Assembly: GCA_008933995.1 (NCBI GenBank)
Contig: WARS01000012.1
Location: 2,046,001-2,110,000 of the forward strand
Direction of reading: 5' to 3'
DNA length: 64,000 nt
Origin: Datnioides undecimradiatus
Lineage: Eukaryota > Chordata > Actinopteri > Lobotiformes > Datnioididae
Positions 41,001 to 56,000 of the stretch are shown here, piece after piece. The position numbers and the translations under genes are program-made. Within the stretch, counting starts at the first letter, position 1. Each line of letters begins with the position of its first letter. The notes under the pieces were generated by a model, which saw nothing but the letters and a program-made list of their open reading frames with translations, was not told the DNA's origin and did no database searches.

Positions 41001-44000
41001 CCCCCTGTGAGGAGGCTGCAGGAAGATAAAAGGCAGAACCAGAAGAGTCAGACAGAAGAGAAAACGTCTGCTTCCCATCAGAAACAGTCATGTTAACCTC
41101 CGCCTCTTCCTCCGCCTTTCTGTATGACGCTGTCAAAGAAAGTATAACTCAAACACTCCGACTTGCTGCTCGCTATTCCCTGACTGCTCTTCAGGTAGCC
41201 TACCAAAGGGAAAGACTATGGCATAAGCGCCCGCTTGGCCTCATTCAAAGGTGGACGTAGCTAAATAGCCCACACACACTCCCACTGAGACAGATCAGAC
41301 ATAGAGGAGAGCCAGAATATGAGTCTGCCTAATATGTAGAGCTGGCCAGATGTGAACAGCACCAAGTAACACATACAAAGGCATGCACACATGCGCTCAT
41401 GCGGCAGTTTAATACAGCTCCCGACAACTGGAAAATGACCTCACCTGCACTGTGCTTACATCAAACAGCCTTACATCCTTTCTCTTCTTACCGTTGACCC
41501 CGAATGAAAACCACATGCCACTAAGTGAAAACACCAATCTCACGGTAACGCACGACAGCCGCCCCCGCTCGTGTGCCACCGCAAGGCACAAATGTCAATA
41601 CCGACACGGCTCCTCTCATTTCAGCACCCTTAACGCAATCGATCACAGGCCTCTTCCCATTACAGAGCACGTCAAGGCAGCAATGAAGTAGTTAAGGCAC
41701 ACCGTGATGTAGGCACACAAGTCATTACAGCAAAAAACCCCTGTTCTGTCTCGCAATTATCAGCAACAGGATGACTTTATATCTCAAGTAAGCCGCCGCA
41801 TCAACATTCTCCATGTGTGGAATGTGCAGATAAATCAGTTTCTCTCGTAACAGGCAGCTGTTAATGACAAGAACTGTATTCAAGTGTTGCGAGCACAATG
41901 ACCGCGCCGTTATCGCCGCCTCCTCCACATGTCCACATAGAGAGGGATGATTTAATTGGATTTGAATGAGCTGCCATTTGTGTGAAAACAACACGTCAAT
42001 CCTGGTGGGGATGATTCGTGAGGAATATTACGCAGCATGGATCATCTGCTGGTGAGCCGCTCTCCCTACAAAAGCCTTGTCTGCGCGCATGAGGTGTTCA
42101 ATCCGTGTGCTAGCGGCGGGCCTGCAAAAGCAAAGGCTCCGCAATCTAGTGACCTTGAAGATGGCGGCGCTGCGTGGCAGAGGCGGGGCCGGGCGAGATG
42201 GGGACGTCGTGCTCACTGATGGAGGCGGGTTGGGAGGGGAGGGTCTGCTAATCGCAGCGCTCACAGATCTGGAATCAAAAGAGACAATGACGTATTAAAG
42301 CCTCCTGTGATGTTTTCAAATGATTTATTTAGCATGCGCTGAAAAAAAAGGCACCTGAGTTTCTCAATTGGGTTCTTTTTACTGGTGAAGAGCAGCCCCA
42401 CTAGAGTTTTTCTCTTGATGCAGATGATGAGGCCAGCTCCCAGGACAGTGAGCAGAGCCACCAGGATGCCCACAGTCAGATTCCTATTATCTGTTCAGAA
42501 ACACACATGGAAACAAGAAGCCTCAGAGACAGAGTCCATCTGTAAACGCTCCTGCAGAATTGTCTTTCAGGTTTTTTTTTAATTGTCTCTGGTTTTCTGC
42601 CAAGAGAAACACAGTTTTAGGGAGAAGACATTAAATTTAGGACTCCCAAGATTCACCTTGTTACTGACTCATTGATATATTACTCTTTCAATGCTCATAC
42701 ATACATTACCCAGGACCTACAACATAACAAGACCCAAGCTACAATAAATCAGCACAGGAGATTCAACTGTAGACTCACCTGCTATTCTGATGGGGCCACT
42801 GTCTACACTCCCTCCAAAACCTGCCTTGTCACAAAACGGGGGCGCCCAGTGAGCCTCGCAGTGACAGTTCTTATTGTTGTTGCACACCTGCAGCATATTA
42901 AAAGGACGATTAACTGTCAGATGAGCCCAAAAAGCGCAGTCATCAGCACGTCTTTTTCATGCTACGTTTGAGCATTCGCGCCCCCCGCCCCCCAAAACTA
43001 CACTCTTTAATATGCAGCTCCGGCTCACATCAGGCTACAGAGCGTGCGTTTAATAGGTGATGAATGAGTCATGTTTATAAAATTGGATGCAGACTTGAGT
43101 GTCAACACTTTCAGCCCCATTTCTTTTTTTTATTACGGATTTATCAAAAAAAAAAAAAGATCTGCAGAATTTCAAAAAGTGGAGAAAACGGACAAAAGCT
43201 GCAAATGTTTTAATGCACATTAAAACATCTTTTTTTTTGGTTTGGCAAATTAACTAAAACAATTACTTGATGATCAAAATGATTCTTAATTCATTTTCCA
43301 CCTGCGTAGTTTCAGCACTGGGCACCGCAATACTCAACAAATACTCTATAATCTAGATGATCTTTGTGCTGCATGTACGCAGACAGAGTCAACAACCAGG
43401 CTCCACTGGGCAAAGACGTCTGGTACAGAGAAAAAGACAAAAAACAGACTTTTTGCCTCATACCACATTTTTATCTCTTTCACTATTGTCTTCCTGTCCT
43501 GCAGAGAGGGGGAACAGTAAAGTCTAAGAGGATTCCCCAACAGGGTAATGTGGAGCAGGTGAGGGCCTCTTCCCAAGGCAACATCTTGATCTAATCTGCA
43601 CATGCAAGGGTGCCCTTTCTCCTCGAGGAGCAGGATCCTTTCAGTTCTATGAGTAAAACAGCCCTCAGAGCTTTACAGATATGTCTTAATTGGAACTAGA
43701 CAAACAAATATGACCGTGTAATAACTGGAGATGTTTCATTTTAAGAGACAGTAAAAAGTGTTTCCTCTGCAGATGTGATGAAGGAGCAACTTAAACCAGT
43801 CACAGTCAAAGCCTCCTGGGACCTACCAGTGAATTTAAGGGTAATACCACAAAGCCACGTTTTTCATCTCAAACAGGACCACCCGTAGACGTTTGATGGG
43901 TGGCATTTAAGAAAAAATCCAATATCCACGCTCCCTGGCTCAAAGTCAAGCTGCGTGTCACCGCTCGCAGCATTTGGCCAAACAAAGCCTGGCCTTCAGA

Positions 44001-47000
44001 TTTCAACGCAGTTTTGGGGACAAGGACGACCGGCCGAGAGTATGATGAATGGCACTTAAAGCCGAGCATAAATGGAGCTATTATATCTAATTGATTGAAC
44101 CGTTCAGCATCCAGAATGATTGACTGCGAGGCATTGAAATGGCTGCCTACCCAAAGTACACGGGGCGTTTTGAACACGTTTTATGTCAGGATGGGACTAG
44201 GACATTAAGTAAACAACTCTTCTCGGCTGGGGAGCTGGTTTAAGACGGACAGCAATCACATCAGGTCCTCGCACCGGTGAAGTAGGATGAAAGGTGGTGT
44301 ACTCACCCCTCGACCGCTGCACTTGGCTGAGCACTCATGCACGCCAAAAACACTGACGTTCTGGCACTGACGATTCAGACACATCTGAAGCAGACAAAGA
44401 CATTAAAAATTGACAGCGCGGGCTCAAAGAGCATTTCAGTAATATTCTAAACCCTTTAATCTTTTAAGCGAAAAGACCAACAGATCCAGACTTGTATTTC
44501 TTTTAATTTGCCAAAGACAAACCACTTCAGCTATAAAACAGAATAGCATGAAATATAATTATGTTAACACTGGGATTTTATTTTTTGAGAATTTATTAAA
44601 GGTGCTTTTTAAAAGATATATGATGTGGACTGTGGGCTCCTTAAAGGCACCACACCCAAATGTATCCAGCCTGAATGTGAAGATGAACAGAGTATTGCCA
44701 GAGTCCTTGACAGATGAGGGCTGATGCTGGTTCCTCCTTAAGGGTGGAGGCTCAGAGAGAAGTAAATTAGGCTAAATGGAGTAACTGTATCATTGAAGTG
44801 ACCAATGGCTGAATTAATGACCACTGAAAGATGCCAAATAGACTGAATAATGGTAAGTCAATTAAGTGTCTGAGGTTGTGCGAGTCTGAAAGGACAGGAC
44901 ACACCCTGAAGAAGTTCTTAGAACATCTTAGTCATGGCCCGTCACTCCAAATCACCTTTTCCACTCACGTTTCCCAGAACTTAGACAATATTTTAAGATT
45001 GTGCTCTCACACAGTCTTACAGAAAGCTACCGTTGCTGGTTACTAAATCCTCACATGCCCTCATGTGCAGTACAAGCGCAGCAATGAGTGGATGGGGGGG
45101 GGACAACGTCTGAAGGTGCCAAAATGAAATCTTACAAACTTTTGTAAATTATTCACTTGCAAATCGAGCAGTCAGATAAATACTGCAGAGTAAAAAGTGC
45201 AATACGCAGAATATAGAAATATAATGAGGCAGAAAATGGAGTGAGCACCTCTACATTGTACTGCAATGCAGGTTCTGCAGTTGAGTAAATGTACTTTGTG
45301 TGTTGCTTGTGCGTTGATCATGGCTGTATATATATTAGCTCTCACCATTCCATCTCCACACTTGGTCCCCGTCAGGACCAGGCCGGGGTCGGGCATGTCG
45401 TCACCCAAGTAGACATGCGTACCTCGGCACAGTATCCTTCCCCCATCCTGCAAGGGGATGTTTGTTTCTATGGAAACAGCGTTGGTACCAATTACTGGGC
45501 GGTTAGCTCCTCCTTGACACTGGATTTTGCCACATTTAGCATCTCTGTAAACAGAGCGGACAACGGGGAGAATAACAATGTGATAATTGAATAACATGTC
45601 ACTGTTTTCCCAAATGTGTGTATATGCAATTTTTTTTTTTTCTCTCTCACTCTTGGTGTCCAATTAGGGAAACTGCAGGACAGGCAGCTTGTTTGTGCTG
45701 TTCTCTGACCATAACCTGCGAGGTTTTGTGGTTTTGTGACTTGCTGCGTGACACCAAGTGATTGGAGCCTTCAATTAACACTGAAAATCGTTGTTATTGC
45801 CATTGTTTCATGTTTTATATTTTTTAATGAACAATTAAGTCAATAAAATGTCAAAAACTATGAAGGAGGCCGGTGCTGAGTTGGCAGAGCTTCTTTAAAT
45901 TGCTTGTTTCATTCAACAAAGAGCCAAACAGACAGAAATATGCAATTTACAGTGATACAAAACAGCAGACATGGAGCAAGTTCTCACATTTCAGAGGCTG
46001 CAACCAATTTGTTGTTTTTGCTTTTTTAATGACTTGAACAGTTAATTGATGAATCAACTGATTGTTTCAGCTCTAGTTACCCCCATTAATTCCAGTCTAA
46101 TGCACTGAAAGAGGCCTGTCGCATAAGAGTGTTCAGTTACACTCGTGTCAAGGATGATTTCCTTACACAGAGTAACGAAAGCCTACATCCTTCACTGCAT
46201 TCCACAAATAAATGCATTCATTGGTTTCTATGGAAACGTCAGGTCTTACCGTGCTTCACATTTGGCAAAAGAGCCTTTGGAGTCTTTGCCACAGTTGCCA
46301 TAAGGGTCTCCTGCTGAGTTAACCCTTTGAAAGCAAATGCCGGGAGCAGGCTTTGCTCCTGGAATACACAACGAAACACATTAATAAAGCCGCAGACGGT
46401 TCCTGAACCACTGACGTGAGCCAGCAAAAGGGGGCGTTCACATACCTTGGCCCCAAAGTGTGATACATTGCTGCTCATGAGTCTGGCAGATGCCGTTATA
46501 ACAGTAGCCGTCCACGCTGTGGCAGGCGTGGCCGTCATGCAGGTAGACGTTGGAGGGGCAGTGAGGGCTGGTGCCAGTGCAGAACTCGGGGAGATCACAA
46601 GAGTTACTGGATTCACGGCATGGAGTGCCTGCTGGCTTCAGCTGCATTTGACAACAGTCATTAAGATAAATACCCATAATGAAGCTTACACAAATATGTT
46701 GGGTGCTGAGAAGAGCTCTGGAGAGCATCTACCAAATTTGGTTAAAAGGTGCTGAGTCAGTAAATCTGACTCAGCACCACCGAATGTTTGTGTGAAAACT
46801 GTGTCGTGGCTGACCAATCTGTCTACATCCTACCTGACAGTCCTGGCAGCACTGTCCATGCGCACAAACAGCGTCTCCCTTCAGGGTGCAGGTAGTGGCA
46901 TTGCAGCAGGGATTCATACATTCCTTCAGATGGAAAAGAAAGAAAAATGAAGGCAAGCAGACAAACCAAAGCAAGCGAGGGGGAACAAAAGTAAAGAAGA

Positions 47001-50000
47001 ATTAACTCAGCACAAAGAGATCGCATTTCACCTCAGAGCAAAGGCTCAGCTATCAGAGGGGAGGCAGCCCTAAGCAGGACTGTGCTCTGTAGCCACTAAA
47101 AAAACCTGGCAGAGGAAAGGAAACAGCAGTTTCTACTTCTCTAGAAACAACAACGTTTCCATATGACAGGACTTACAAGCTCATTCAGACCCCTGGAAAC
47201 ATGGTGGATGGTGAAGGAAAGAGAAAAAATCCCTTTTACAAACAAGCAAAATATTGGGTAGTGTAGACAAACTGGACAGTGGCCCAGACAGTTTTTCATA
47301 GGTGTGGCCAGATGGGACCACTGGATCTCAGTGTGGCACCAAAACCATAACTGAATTTCAGTAATTCTATTATGTTTTATGGACTAGTTTATAGCTAAGT
47401 CAGTATGAGAGCTGAGGAACTGTATAATCGTGTACTTTAGCTTCGTATTAAACAGTTGATGTCATTAACTGTCTGCTATTACTACCACATCAATCCTGTC
47501 ATATAGTCTGAAACAGGACTACAACAAAGAAGAAGAAAAAGGCCCCACTTCTTCTGCGTCTATGTGTTAGGGTGAGGAACTTTACCAGCAGGTGTAAAGC
47601 AAAAGTCAAGCTAATTAATTTAGCTTTGATTTGATTGAATATATAACTTCCTACTTAACACAGGTCATCACAGTCTTTTCACAGTCACTGCTGGGCGTGG
47701 TTACAGGTGCTGCACAGCACACTTTTGTTGCTGTCAGCTGCAGTCAGAGGTGAAACACTGCTTTTCAGCCCGATGTTAAGTTACTAAATCATAATCGAAT
47801 GTGAAAGCTGGGATTATTTATCATACTAGAATAAGATGTTTAGTTCTTCATTTGCTCTTATTTCAGGGCAGAGACACACGATGTCTGTGCCTACCTTCCC
47901 TGTAACAGTTCCCATCCCACCATGGAGGCCCATCTGTTTCATGTTGGCCTTTGTCGTGAGCAACGCCCTGCACCAATCAAAGACTCTCAGCTTTCTGATA
48001 CAGAGGGACACTAGCATTCAATCAAGGCTAAGCGCAGAAAAAGCGCAGGCATGTGTGTACGCATGCTTGTGCATGTATGATCTCACACAGGGGCAGGCTG
48101 AACGGACCCCCAAGGGCCAGCTATCTCCCTCTCGCCATTAAAGTCGCGTACTGAACAGACTGTACAGCCGAGTGCAGTACGAGTCAGGGGGAAGTACATG
48201 GATGGAGCTGGCAGGGGACACAGCTGACATGATGGGCCTTCCAGAACTTCTTTCAGCCTGAAGACCATTAAGTGCCTTTCCCATGGTCCCCGGGGCCAGA
48301 GGAGGCGGAGGAGTCGCACTGAAAAGAAGTAGCCTGTGATTGTGAGGAATAGGACCCAGGCTTTTTAATGAGGCTGTTTAATGGTGGAGAGAGGTGCTGT
48401 CTGAGTACTCTGATCTGGCCTGGGTTGGCAAGACGCCGCTCAACTCTGGAGAGCTTTATTATCGCTTCTGGCTCAGGCCTGCGGGGCTCATGTTAGTTCT
48501 TTGTCTTGAAGGACAAGGCCACTTTCAAGCTGACCCTGGCTGAAGCCCGAACAGCTCACAAAAGGACTTGCTGGGCATGAAGGTGTAAACAAATCGCAAA
48601 AAACAACAAGGCATTCTCTCACGTAGGCTATTATATAATTCAAAATATCCTTCCAAATCATTAGAGATGTTTCCTTCATATTTCATAACTGCGTTATTGT
48701 CAGCCTGCCTCTGCTGATTGTCAGTTGCATCATGATTTACTGTTTTATGATCCTCCAGTCGCAGCAGTTAGCAACGAGTGCCACCATTATGTATGTGCAT
48801 GCCAATGCAGAGTCATTTAAATAATTCACCAGTTGACAGGGTGAAGTCTTCAGTGGTGTTTCCTCTCAGTGACTTGTATCACGATCAGACAATCCTCCCC
48901 CCAAACATCTCTCCGGTGCACAGAATGAATAAATCCACACTCATATCTCTAAGCTCAGTTTCTGTTTGCAGGATGGGAGCTCTGTGCCATTAGCTTTAAA
49001 AACCAAGCTGAACTATTTGTTTTTACCTTGGGAAATGTTGATTTGTGCCGTGCCTCTGTGAGGAAAACTACAGAAACCCCCACAAGGATGTCTGCTTATT
49101 TCATTTCTCAAATGTAGGAAATATAATTAGGAAAGATTTATGGGTGGCAGCTTGGAGAGAGATTTCAATTTTGGTATAAGGGGCCTAAATTGAGAATATT
49201 AAAGAGTTGTTGGAGGTTGGACGCTCACCTCAAGTTCTCCACAGTCACACTCTTCTCCCTCCTCCACGTAGCCGTTGCCACATTTCTGCCCACCATAGAG
49301 CACCTTGACTTCGGGCATGTTGAAGAGACACATCCCGACGCCTTTTTCAAAGCTGGCTGTCAGGTCCTTCTTGCTGCAGCTGCTGAACACTGTGGGGAAC
49401 GGATACCTGGGAGAGAGAGGGGGACAGATTTTGTGAGTGACGCAAACGGAGACAGAGGAGGAAGATGACTGAGATCCCCCACAAGGGTCCTCTTCAGTCT
49501 GAAGTAATCAGTGCTAATTGCTGCTAATCAGAAAATCAATTAACCACTAGAGCTCAACAACCTCTCCAAAGCTCCATCAGCATGCAAACAGCACAGGGCC
49601 CCGTGTGACATCCCTCTCCATGGAGAGAGGGAGATCTGATAACACATATTTTATGAGACAGGGGATTGTAAAAACTCAACCCAAGAAGTGCTTCCTTCGC
49701 AAGACTTGCAACACCCATAAATTTGGGAGAAACGTGGGGGGATGGTGTGTTTTTAATATTGTTTTTGGAGCGGACAGAGAGGGTGGTCTGCTCCGTGGGG
49801 AAAGCACACAGCCCAGGGCTCAGTCTGCCAAAAGCTTTGTTACAGACCCCATGTGGCTTTATTGAGCTTCTCTGTGATAATATAGTGCCTCAGATGACCG
49901 TGTGTGTGTGCATACGTATGTGTGTGTGTGTGTGTGAAGTGTGCAGATTGTATCTTGTTCTCCATGTGGCTCTTGAAAAAAAGGTTTTTAATACCTTCAC

Positions 50001-53000
50001 ACACACCATAATAAGGTCAGAGTGGGTAAATCTGTACATCATATCCAAACTTCTAATACACTCATCTTTACACACACAGATGATTGCAGATACGAGAGAT
50101 CCAGGTCAAGTGTTTCATCCAAATGTTTCATTCAACAGGCGCAACCCACCCAACAGCTTGACGCCAGGATATGTAGGTGCAGCTGACGCCACATGGCTGG
50201 TTTGCTTGTAAACCTTTGCAGGCATTAATTTGAATGATTTTGGGTTTTTTTTTTATATCAAATGAGCCCATTTCAGAGGCACGTGGGCCAATTCATTCAC
50301 AGCCCGAGCTTCTGTGGCATCAAGGGGAAACAAAAGTCACGTAACAGCGCTCGGCAGCGTGATAAATGCAGCTCATTGAGGTGTTTATGAGTAATAGATG
50401 AGGTTAAATGTGGTGCAGTTGTTTTCAGCTGTAAGGCCCGAGCCTTGACCTCAGAACCACTGGCTGTACTGATATAGAAGCTGAAAAAACTAAAACCCTT
50501 TCTCCCCAGAGTTTTTCCATTTCAGAGAAAAGGAGGCATCTCCATGTAGCTCAACGTCGACAACTCTTTCAAACTCTGTTTTTCTCTGATTGAGTATCAC
50601 ATCTAATACATCTCTAAATATGTCATGGCACTCTGTGAATGTTTTGACATGACCTCATTCTCGGCTTGCCTCTGATTTCCGTCATGTGTGGAGGCGGCTT
50701 ACATCAGCCCCTGCTGCTGACCCCCCGCCCCACAACCGCTGATGTCTAAAGTCAATACGATCCAGAGGTTGTGTTAGGTGAAAATGGGGTACTTCGAATC
50801 AGATCTCTAGACAGTCTGGATTAAAGCAAAAGATCAGAGTGGATTGTAATGACATGAAATGGTAAAAGGAAAGAGCAATAAGGAAAGCTGTAATAACAGA
50901 CATTATTGCCCCCTCCTCCCCCTCTCGGAGCACCTCGGGGGATTTTGCTATGATGAACAGCTGTCAAGGCTGCTGTTCAACAGGCAGGCCATTTCCTTAG
51001 CAACTGCTGTTGTTGATTTCCTCTTTGCCCCGAAAGCCTGCGCCAAAATTGCTTGCTCAAGTTGCAGCCCCGCTTTTGCTGCATTCATTCAATTTCCATG
51101 AGGTCAGCCCCGCTCTTCTGTTGCCAGCCCGTGCAATCCATGACAAACACTCCGATCCCTGTTTTTTATTTATTTATTTATTTTAGTAACTCTGAGATAC
51201 ATGAGCGGCTCGGTATCCAGCTGTTCTTTATGAGAGGCAATACAGAAATAATTGCTCTACCCTGCAACGGTCTCGGGGTGGGAGGAGGAGTAATGGCTGT
51301 GAAAAGGCAGAGGCACAGATGAATTACAGCGGATGGCATTTAGCAGCTGCAGTCCCCAGGGCAAGCAAAGCACTGCCAGGGCCAGTTGCGGTGGGCACAT
51401 CTGGGGCTCATGGCGAGCTAAAGACACTCTAGACAACCGCTCATCCCACGGGAGTCTGGGCCACCACCTCAAAAGAAAAGACCCGGTGTGACTTTGTGAC
51501 CGCCGGGCTTGTTGTCATTCAGTTCTGGCTTTGCAGCGAATGAGCCGTCTTCACCTCTGAGACTGCTCTATTTTCTGTCTTTACTGCTGCATCGTGCTCC
51601 ACCTGGTCTTGCACCAGTTCCACTATTCTTCTCTGTTTTGCGTTCTTCACTTCATCTCCAACCCACAGACGTTGTTTGACAGTTGGCTCCAACGCTTCAG
51701 AGGTACATCAGTTGATGGTTGATAGAGTGCATAAAGCGATCGCTGGGCTTAAATGGATCTGTGGGAGGTCCGCTGATAAGGAATCATTCCCAGATCTATT
51801 ACAGGCCCCTGTGATCTGCCCCACACTGTGATCACACTACAGAGCGGAGGGCTTTCAAACACCTCAAAGCCCTGCCGCTTTGACAGGAGGTTAGATTAAC
51901 TGTGACAGGTAACCCACATTTTTGTGGAGAGTCAGAGGAGAAGTCCTCAGTAACGACATGAACTATGGATTAAATAGAATCTCTGACACCTCACCAACAA
52001 AACTACATACATTTCTGTTTCTGCTGGGCTTCTTTTGTTCTGGTTCAGCTTTCCATTGAGCTGACTGCTTGTCTGACCCTCCATGTCAGTCTAAGTTAAA
52101 GGCAGAGCTTCTCTGAGGTAAATCAATTTTATTGCCACTCAGGATCTCCAAAGACATTTTACATTTTCTTGCACTACTCGATGAGTGTTGAGCCTGAATA
52201 TCCAAAAATACTTGTACAGGTATTGGACCAAATAACCAAAACTGAAAGCAGAAATGAAGCAAAAGATCTACGACATCAAAGGCCGCTATTCTAAATTGAA
52301 TTAATTGGGAGCAGTTCAGTCAGTGGAGTCTGCCTTTGGTAATGAAAAAAGGACACGTTTTCTTTAATAAAGGTCAAGTTTGTATGTGATTTTACTGCTA
52401 TGATGTCAATGCCAAACCTATCTCACCAACGATTAGAATACCCTTAAGGCGAGGTATCACATTAAAATACACTGAGCCCTTTAACCCAAATTTAGCTGGG
52501 CAGGGCTCTCTCCTCCTAGCCTGTCTGTCCCTGTGGTTCAGATCACAGAGAATGCCGGGAAACCCATCCAGCACATCCTGCGCGGCCAGTTTATGTCACA
52601 TCCTGTCAGCCACAAAGCTCTGATCAGACTATGAATCAGATCTGCCGGCCTCTCCGGTATCTCATCTGCCAAAACATTTTCCACCATCCTTGAGAACATT
52701 TTTAGATAATACACAAAATGTGCAAATTCTGATTGCGACCCTATCTTCACTATGTTATCACGGTTTTATTACATTTTGGAAGACCTTGGTCGTCTGGCAC
52801 AAATGTGTATATAATTCAAACCTAACTGTGACAACTGTAACGATGACAAATATTTCATGTGTGCCTAAGTAATTCAAAACCACTTTTGCTTCACTGCACG
52901 TTTAATATTAAATTTTACGGGCTTCCTTTGTGGATGTAGGCCGTGAGCTCTGTTCGATGACATTTAGGTGATATGATCTGTTGTGGCCTTTGGTGCCTGG

Positions 53001-56000
53001 CAGTCTGGCCTACGTTGCAGATACTGAGGAGCATTTTCACATTGATTTCCCTATGGACCCAATTAAACAAGGCATACTAGAGAGTTCCTGTTCTTCAGTG
53101 GGGTCCGGGTCACATTTCCATGGCATGCCATGGACTCTGACTCCCTTTCTGTGATTCCTGATTATTTTATGACGAGGGACATATATCAATCTCTGTCTGA
53201 TGGTTATCCTGCACTGTAGTTATCATCTTACTTAACGGCAGACCCACAAGTGTCTTAATAATGCATCTCAGCATCTGTCCATCATCATCTCAGCTTGTGC
53301 GACTGACTTAGACGGCGAGTGACAGTGTATTATATATCACGACATTTATATTTACAATATGCTGTGTGAATGCTGAAACACTTTAGCAAATAAGAGAGAT
53401 GATCTCTCATTTATATGTATATTTATTGGTGCACACATGTATGCTCCCCTGTCCATAGAGTAGCCAGCAGCAGCTAGGTGGTTAAGTGTGTGTGTTCCTG
53501 AGTGTGTGTGTGTGTGGGTTCGAGTGAGTTATAATCTCAAAGGATGAGAGACACCAGCCTGTTCTCATTTAGAGCTAATAAGGGGGATGGAAAGATGGAT
53601 GGAGAGGGAGATGCGACAATTGGCCGTGACCAATGCGAGCAGGAAACAGGCAGCGCTCTATGCAGATGTGCAGCTGGCACTGGGACAGCTTGTATTTTTA
53701 CCGCCCCCCATCATCTGCCCCTAAACCCCTAACCCAGTATAATAATGATGAACCAGACCTAATTAACTCCTCCGCTCAGTTCCCGGAGCAACAGCAATGC
53801 CAGGAGAGCTTGATGGTTATCTGTACATATCAGCGACATTCCTATACACTATTTAAGCGAGACGAAAATCAATCAAAATAGCAAAAACAAAACACTAGGC
53901 ACCCCTCACTGACTGTAGTTTCTTTTAATTAGTCATTTTAATTATTGAGTTCAGGGGGCTGGTAATCAGTGAGGCTTTCGCACCAACTCATCCAAGTCCT
54001 GGCCTTGTGAAGAGGCATTCTGTGTAATCACATTGTGCTCTGAAAAGAGCTGGTCACATGCCTAGAAAAACATGGACGTCAATGTATGAACAGCATTCAG
54101 GTGATTGCAGCGGAGACCATGTGTGTGGCCACATGGTATTTTACAGCATGGAACTGCGAGGGACTTGAGCCGGACCCACGGGAGATGTAGTAGCGCCTCA
54201 GGCAGAGTATATGGTGCTGACCTGGAATTAACTGAGGAAGTAGAATGAGGGAATACAGAGTTCCTAAACATCCTTATTCAAATGTATTGCTTCCTTAATC
54301 CTGGATTAAACAGCAGAGCAGCAATATGGAGCAATAAAGAGACGCAGGGGGGATTATTTGGAACCGAGGACTACATCATTTCTTTCTTTTGTCTGTTTGA
54401 ATGAAAAAATGGCACACACTCTGCAGACGGCAAAACAAATATCCTAAATATTCACATACTCCCTCATTTCTCACTAGTCCACGATTTTTACAAACTACAC
54501 TTTTTCACATTAGACTTCAAATTTGGTATTTTAAGGAAGAGGTGATAAGTGCTCTGTACATAAAAACTGTATAATAGACAGTTTTCGAAGGTATTTAACT
54601 ATTTATTTGAAGCTGCTGAGAGATTTTCCAACATTAAAGTTGCATGTGTGTCAAAGAATAGAATCACTCTGACTGTGAGGGAGGAAGGAGGAGGGCGAGC
54701 CAAAGAGAGACAGAGTCAGAGAAAGACAGAAAGCATGTCTCGCTCTTTTTTATGTGTTCCTCTTGCTGCCAACTTTAGGACAAAGTCCTTGACCAGGGAT
54801 ACCCTCAATCAGGGTTAAATATAAATCTACCTCTTGCTGCTGTGCTGTTTTATGGGTCTATAATCAAGAATAGTGTTACCTTGTTTTTCATGGGCCTGGT
54901 CCAAACCAAATACAAAGAGATGTTTCCAGCATAAACACCAATCTGAGGCTCCCATAGACCGCTAGACCTTGGGCTGGAACTGATACCCGACGTTTCCACC
55001 CAGGATATCCCCATCCCTCCGCTGTCTACTTCAACATGTCACATTTAACAATCCATAGTGCACAGCGTTTTGATAACAAGACCTCTGTCCGAGTGTGCTG
55101 CTCCATGATGTCTGTTTTCAAGCGCGAAATGCCACTCACACACTCTGATTACAGGAGCGTGGTTTATCTTTCACTTCCTGCACCCTTTAGTTTATTTGTG
55201 ATCAGCACATTGTGTCTAGGTAAGTAAAGCTGTACTGTTTTGGCCATGCACTGCCACTGAACCGTTGCCTTCTCATGCACAATGACTCATACCGCCTTGG
55301 GGCATTAGCACAGCTGTTGAATCTGCCATAAACCCAACAGCCCCGCAGTTCAACGGCATTATTTGCTTATTGCCTGACAGACAATAAATTACAAATGGAG
55401 AGGCTGTGGAAGAATGTTTACATGTGATCACAATCTGTGCTTTTTTTTAGTTATACTGACTGTGTTATGACCAAAACGAGTGACTAAATAAACATGAACT
55501 TAATGATGGTTTGACATCACGGTGATGCATTTCGGATGGTTCTGGAGGTATACATCATTTGTAAAGCTGAACCAAAAGCAGCCCCACTGGTGTGCACCGA
55601 AGCAGTAAATGATGGCGCATGTCCTAGGGCTGATGAAGATGAAATAAAACTCCTACAGTCTTGGATATTGCAGTAAAGAGTAAGGAGTCATCTATCTTGA
55701 AGATCTATTCGCTCCTAATTGTCAAATAAGACGCTGTGACTCACCCGGTGGAGGGAGTCATGATGCAGCCTCCACGATCCACTGTCACCCTGCAGCCACA
55801 CCCTCTCTCTGGCGTGTCGTGGTTCATTCCAAAGTTGTGTCCAAGCTCGTGGGCCAGGGTGACTGCAGCTCCCAGGGGGTTATCTGAATGATCCTACAAA
55901 AAAAAAAAAAAAAAAATCTGCCATAAATCATCTAGAAACTGAATTAGCCATTTCATCTCGCTGGTGTTTAATCTGAACTGTCTTAACTTCTCCCCGTTCA

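Larger units (their letters stand above)
49407..55744 (-). other. adam12: adam12 long intron
   Basis: 6.3 kb with no missing coding segment, since the flanking exons join directly against human. It holds GT microsatellites at 49900-49936 and 53486-53517 and a TTTA tract near 51166. Short frames have no homology. Such introns often hold enhancers, but none can be named from sequence alone. Confidence 0.6.

Noticed and set aside
40618..41136. 172-codon minus-strand frame (different frame from the adam12 exon model)
   Set aside because: It is open because of proline-rich GC composition, but the phases of neighbouring exons require the other frame.
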